From: Smittia aterrima
Taxonomy: Eukaryota > Arthropoda > Insecta > Diptera > Chironomidae
DNA length: 64,000 nucleotides
Reading direction: 5' to 3'
NCBI GenBank assembly: GCA_033063855.1
Contig: CP093829.1
Coordinates: forward strand, 11,046,243 to 11,110,242
Positions 60,405 through 64,000 of this stretch are shown here, one piece after another. The notes under the pieces were generated by a model that was not told the DNA's origin, searched no databases, and saw nothing but the letters and a program-made list of their open reading frames with translations. The position numbers and the translations under genes were made by a program. How positions within the stretch are numbered: position 1 is the first letter of the stretch; each line of letters starts with the position of its first letter.

Positions 60405-61094
60405 AGTCAAAAGTCAAGGAAAACGCTCTCAAAACGGTTAAGTTATTCATTCTTTTTCTCGTGCTCATGTACGTAAAGTCAACCAGCAACAATAGGTACC
60501 AATAGCTTTAAGCTTTTGCCTGCCATGACATCAAGAGAGAAACCCCCAGTGAAGCAGCGAAGAAAATTTCGTGCTGTGAACAGAAAATACTAACTGACAT
60601 GATTACCATAATTCACATTTCTCTGTTTTGCTTGAAACAGCATTGAGATAGAGGATGAGCGGGAAGGGGAAGAAGGATAGAGGGAGAATTCGTCGAAGAA
60701 AGCTCATATGTTGCTGAGTAGAAATATTATCTTGGCACATAAACTGTCGAATTTGCATAAGCTTCCCCTCAAGTAATGCTATTCGAAAATTGGCATGTGC
60801 ATTTACAAAGGAAACCCATCAATTGAATTAAGTTAAAAACCAAAAGTGTTTGGCTAAGAAAATCGAGTCAAGTTGAGAGAGAAATAACTTTCTCTTAAGT
60901 GCGATCCCATTTATCAACTTTGGCATCGTAAGCAATCAATTCATTTGCCAGCAAACTGCAGACAGCCGAGACTTGCATTGAAAAATTGAGTTCGATTTGT
61001 CGCTGTCTTGTCTGAAAAAAGCATTGCAACGAAAACTGAAATTAAATTCAAGCAAAATGTTGACTTTTCAACTTTATCTCGACGCGAGACATCA

Positions 61095-61110
61095 CTGCTG
61101 CTGCTGCTGC
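61095..61110. repeat. CTG trinucleotide microsatellite
   Basis: Five CTG units plus one base. Confidence 0.8.
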
Positions 61111-61482
61111 AAATTGAGTAACTCACCGAATTGACAGAAAATTCTGTGCAGAGAAATCGACAAATCATGTTGACGAAACCATTTTTATGGATTTTTGCAC
61201 AAATTTCTTCGCCACTCGCTTCGCCTCCTCTCCCTTGTCTCATCTCGACTGGTAAACATGAAGGCATGAAACAAGAGTCAATAAAAACAAATAGGCGACA
61301 ACTCTTTTGCTCGGGGCTGAAAAAAATAAAGTCATTTCATCCTACGCTTTTATGAGGCTTGCTTGCTATAAATGGATTCGCTGTCAGCTGAAAAATCATA
61401 TCAAATGATTTCGATCTATTCACACACGCGCGTTCTTTATCCATGGCCTTCTCACTCTTCATGATGATGCTGTCACCAAAGA

Positions 61483-61500
61483 GCAAGCAAGCAAGCAAGC
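61483..61500. repeat. GCAA tetranucleotide microsatellite
   Basis: Four and a half GCAA units. A related CGAA repeat lies 200 bp to the right. Confidence 0.8.
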
Positions 61501-61702
61501 GAGTGAGTTGAAAGAAGCAGAAAAAAAATATGTTGGAGCGCTTATCGTGTTTGATTAACAAATGAACCGTGACGTGAACGCTTGTGAATTTCATATCTCG
61601 CCGCTTTCTCGCTAAACAGAGAGAAATAAAATCCTTTATGCTTGACCTGCCTTGAATTGTCTCCATTTTCTATGTCACTTCTGATGGGGAGCAGCGAGTG
61701 AG

Positions 61703-61717
61703 CGAACGAACGAACGA
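61703..61717. repeat. CGAA tetranucleotide microsatellite
   Basis: Three CGAA units plus a partial one, in a run of GAGTGAGCGAACG-type words. Confidence 0.75.
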
Positions 61718-63891
61718 GTTAGCAAAGCGACGATGGAAGCGAAACGAGGAAATAAATTTGTCTGCATGCATAACGAGCGTAAATTTCGCTTATTTCCATC
61801 AGAAGCTGCAATAAATTTCTCTGAGCATGAAGTGTTATGTTACTTGTCCAGAGCAGCACAAATTGCAGAACTCAATCTTTTTTGCCTCCACAAACGCTTA
61901 CGCAGTCAGTCGTCCTATGATTTTGAATTCCTTCCACTTTGTGTTGTAAATTTTTTATGATTATTTTCTCGAAATGAGTCAGTCATCCAGAGGCAGTTTC
62001 ACCAAAGCAAGTGCCATGAGCACAATTCACGAATAAAACAAAGCTAAAAGTTTGACACTGGACAGTGAACGGAATAGCAAAAGTTTTGCAAACAAACCGT
62101 TTATCCACTTAATGTCCCTTTTTCATTATAATTCTCAACATCAAGGGAGACAAAAAAAAATTTGTTTCTGGTATGTAAATAAGCAGCACCCAAGCGCCCA
62201 CGATTTGTGATAAGGGACGAAGTAGTGAGAGAGAGAATGGAAGGGAGAGAAGTTTAAAATCCATGATGAAGGCAAAATACAATAAAATTCAAATGAAATC
62301 CTTTTTCCGCCTCATTCGCAACGAGTCGTCTCCTCCTTTCACTTCTTCTCTGGTCTCATTTCAACTCATCTCTCGACGCTTGTCTCTCCTCCGTGTGTAC
62401 GTAAAGAATTTCCAACTGATAAACGTTTACGTTTTACGACAACGATTAAAACTTTTCTTGTTTCTGTTGCTAAGATTCGGTCTCTAATTGTATAAAAAAC
62501 AATTTAAATCAAATCATTTAAAGCACTGCTGATTTCCGGGCTGAGCATAATTAAATTTTTATTCTCTCGATCTTGTTAAGCGGGTGCCTTTTGAGGAAAT
62601 TATAACTGAAATGAATGCTCCTCCTTTCGCCTGAAAGTCATAAAATAATTTATAAGAAATTTCCCATATCTCTACTCTCTGAAGGACTCTTGGTTATGCT
62701 CTGTTTGCTTCATAATTTCTCAAGTAGAAAATTTATTAAATAAATCTCTCGACGAAATAATTCTCCTCGACATATTTCACGATAATTTTCCAAGGATAAG
62801 CAAGAAAAGTGTAGGAAGAAAGACTGAAGTGTTATGGAAATCATTCGTCGCTGGCGGATAAAGCGTTCGATTGAAATCAAGAAACGAGATGGGAAATGAA
62901 GATTTCGTTATGAAAGCTGAGAGAAAGGAGGCGAATAAATCATCCATGATGAATTTAATTGATGACTGCGAAAGATGAGTCTCAGAGAGAGCGCCAAGGG
63001 AGCTATCGGTGATCTTAGCGTTCTTATTATTACATTTCGCTTTTATATTTATTCATCTCGTTGTTTGCTGAAAGCAAAATTATTCAATTTAACTTCATTT
63101 CCCATCGGAGTTCGACTGTTAATGATTTCCGAACAAATTTTCGTTGTAAAATAAATTCAGAAGTTGAACTATGTTCATTTAAAACATGAAATCAAAGTTT
63201 TTATATTTTTCTTTCAATTCTCATTTCTAAAATGTCCAAATGGATGTTCAAATAATTCTAAAGCACCTGGCATATGTGAAAATTTGTGATTTAAAAAGGA
63301 CTTGTTAAAAACTTAAAAAAAGGAAAATTTAAAAGGATTTTTCCGCAATTCACATTTTTTTAGGATTTCATTCTTTTGAAAGCTCACTCATTGTTTTATT
63401 GCGAAAAAATCCTTCGAAAATATCCAAATATGTGAACAACTCTAAAACAGAACGAGACCATTTGAAACATGCATGATTTTCATAACTTTTAGAAAACTCA
63501 TAAAATTTTGATTCATAAACATGTGCGCTCTCAAACTTGAGTTGGAGGGAAAAAAAACTTTGCATTTTCAGTAATCATTTGCATAAAGTTCGCTTCCTGC
63601 ATGTTCTTCAAAAATATTTTTTAAAGGAAGTTCCCTAGAATATAACTCAAAACTATTTATTATTAGCACATGGAATAAACATGTCGTTGAGGAAAAGTTT
63701 TAACGACTTTTTTATTGAGTTGGTCGAGAAGAGAAAAAAAAAGTCAGTCGGAGCCAAATGACTGCGCCTCAAGCACGAAATTTACAGCAACCTTTCATTC
63801 ATAAACTTTATCAAATTCTCATTAAGAGCAAAAACCCGTGAAAAATGCAATGACAATTTTCAAGTTTTCATTTTTAATTTACTTTCCTCTA

Positions 63892-63905
63892 TCGTCGTCG
63901 TCGTC
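63892..63905. repeat. TCG trinucleotide microsatellite
   Basis: Four and a half TCG units near the right end of the window. Confidence 0.75.
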
Positions 63906-64000
63906 TGCCTCAATGATCAATGAACATTATTAGTGCTGCAGTTACACGTTCGAATGGCTTGCCGACCAGAATATTCACGTTTACTGCAATCGCAGTTCTC

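Larger units (their letters stand above)
58351..64000. other. Gene desert, right part
   Basis: No recognised gene. It contains a compact hairpin (60362-60404), a CTG repeat (61095-61110), two related tetranucleotide repeats (61483-61500 and 61703-61717) and a TCG repeat (63892-63905). The 149-codon frame at 60056-60505 starts with TTG; its hydrophobic start resembles a signal peptide but the rest is low-complexity Lys/Arg-rich. Confidence 0.5.

Noticed and set aside
60056..60505. 149-codon open frame with a hydrophobic start
   Set aside because: It starts with TTG, lacks a signal cleavage pattern I would trust, and includes a perfect hairpin and low-complexity Lys/Arg runs.

Overview
The window is animal nuclear DNA, almost certainly from an insect and probably a dipteran. 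It has split genes with mostly short GT-AG introns (about 50-80 bp) and AT-rich, GA-rich, CGT-rich intergenic DNA. It carries an eyeless-type Pax6 gene with the arthropod residue Gly14, and a ZAD-type C2H2 zinc-finger gene, a class expanded in insects. I saw no bacterial operons, intact transposons, tRNA or rRNA genes, or CRISPR arrays. The species is not identified.

Layout. (1) 1-10588, + strand: eyeless (Pax6), entered within an intron, with 8 exons seen from the paired domain to the C-terminus and two large introns (4.4 and 3.1 kb). (2) 10881-12705, - strand: a ZAD plus seven-finger C2H2 protein, tail to tail with eyeless. (3) 14027-19473, - strand: an 11-exon organic anion transporter (Oatp) of 1153 residues. 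(4) 19474-26521: 7 kb without a recognisable gene, between the divergent Oatp and Snx17 starts. (5) 26522-29072, + strand: Snx17, complete, 469 residues. (6) 29313-30970, - strand: a mitochondrial TCAIM-like protein, 501 residues. (7) 31362-32860, + strand: CHIP/STUB1, 299 residues, sharing a 391-bp divergent promoter with gene 6. (8) 34775-36310, + strand: me31B (DDX6), 450 residues. (9) 36311-64000: 27.7 kb with no convincing coding exon, apart from a probable me31B 3' UTR. It contains microsatellites, palindromes and promoter-like spots.

The exon models were built by hand from splice sites and reading phase. The total length is a multiple of three for all five complete multi-exon genes outside eyeless and the zinc-finger gene, and the zinc-finger model also closes. 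Genes 5-8 form a compact block with housekeeping-type roles: endosomal recycling, a mitochondrial protein, chaperone-linked ubiquitination and mRNA repression. eyeless, with its large introns, and the distal desert look like developmental regulatory landscape. A CTCF-like site framed by 15-bp direct repeats lies between CHIP and me31B.

The most checkable unexplained signals are: a heat-shock-element-like palindrome beside a TATA box inside an eyeless intron; the CTCF-like site; a perfect 14-bp palindrome carrying an initiator on each strand at 46.3 kb; a 15-bp perfect inverted repeat in an Oatp intron; and a cluster of direct and inverted repeats at 53.7-53.9 kb.
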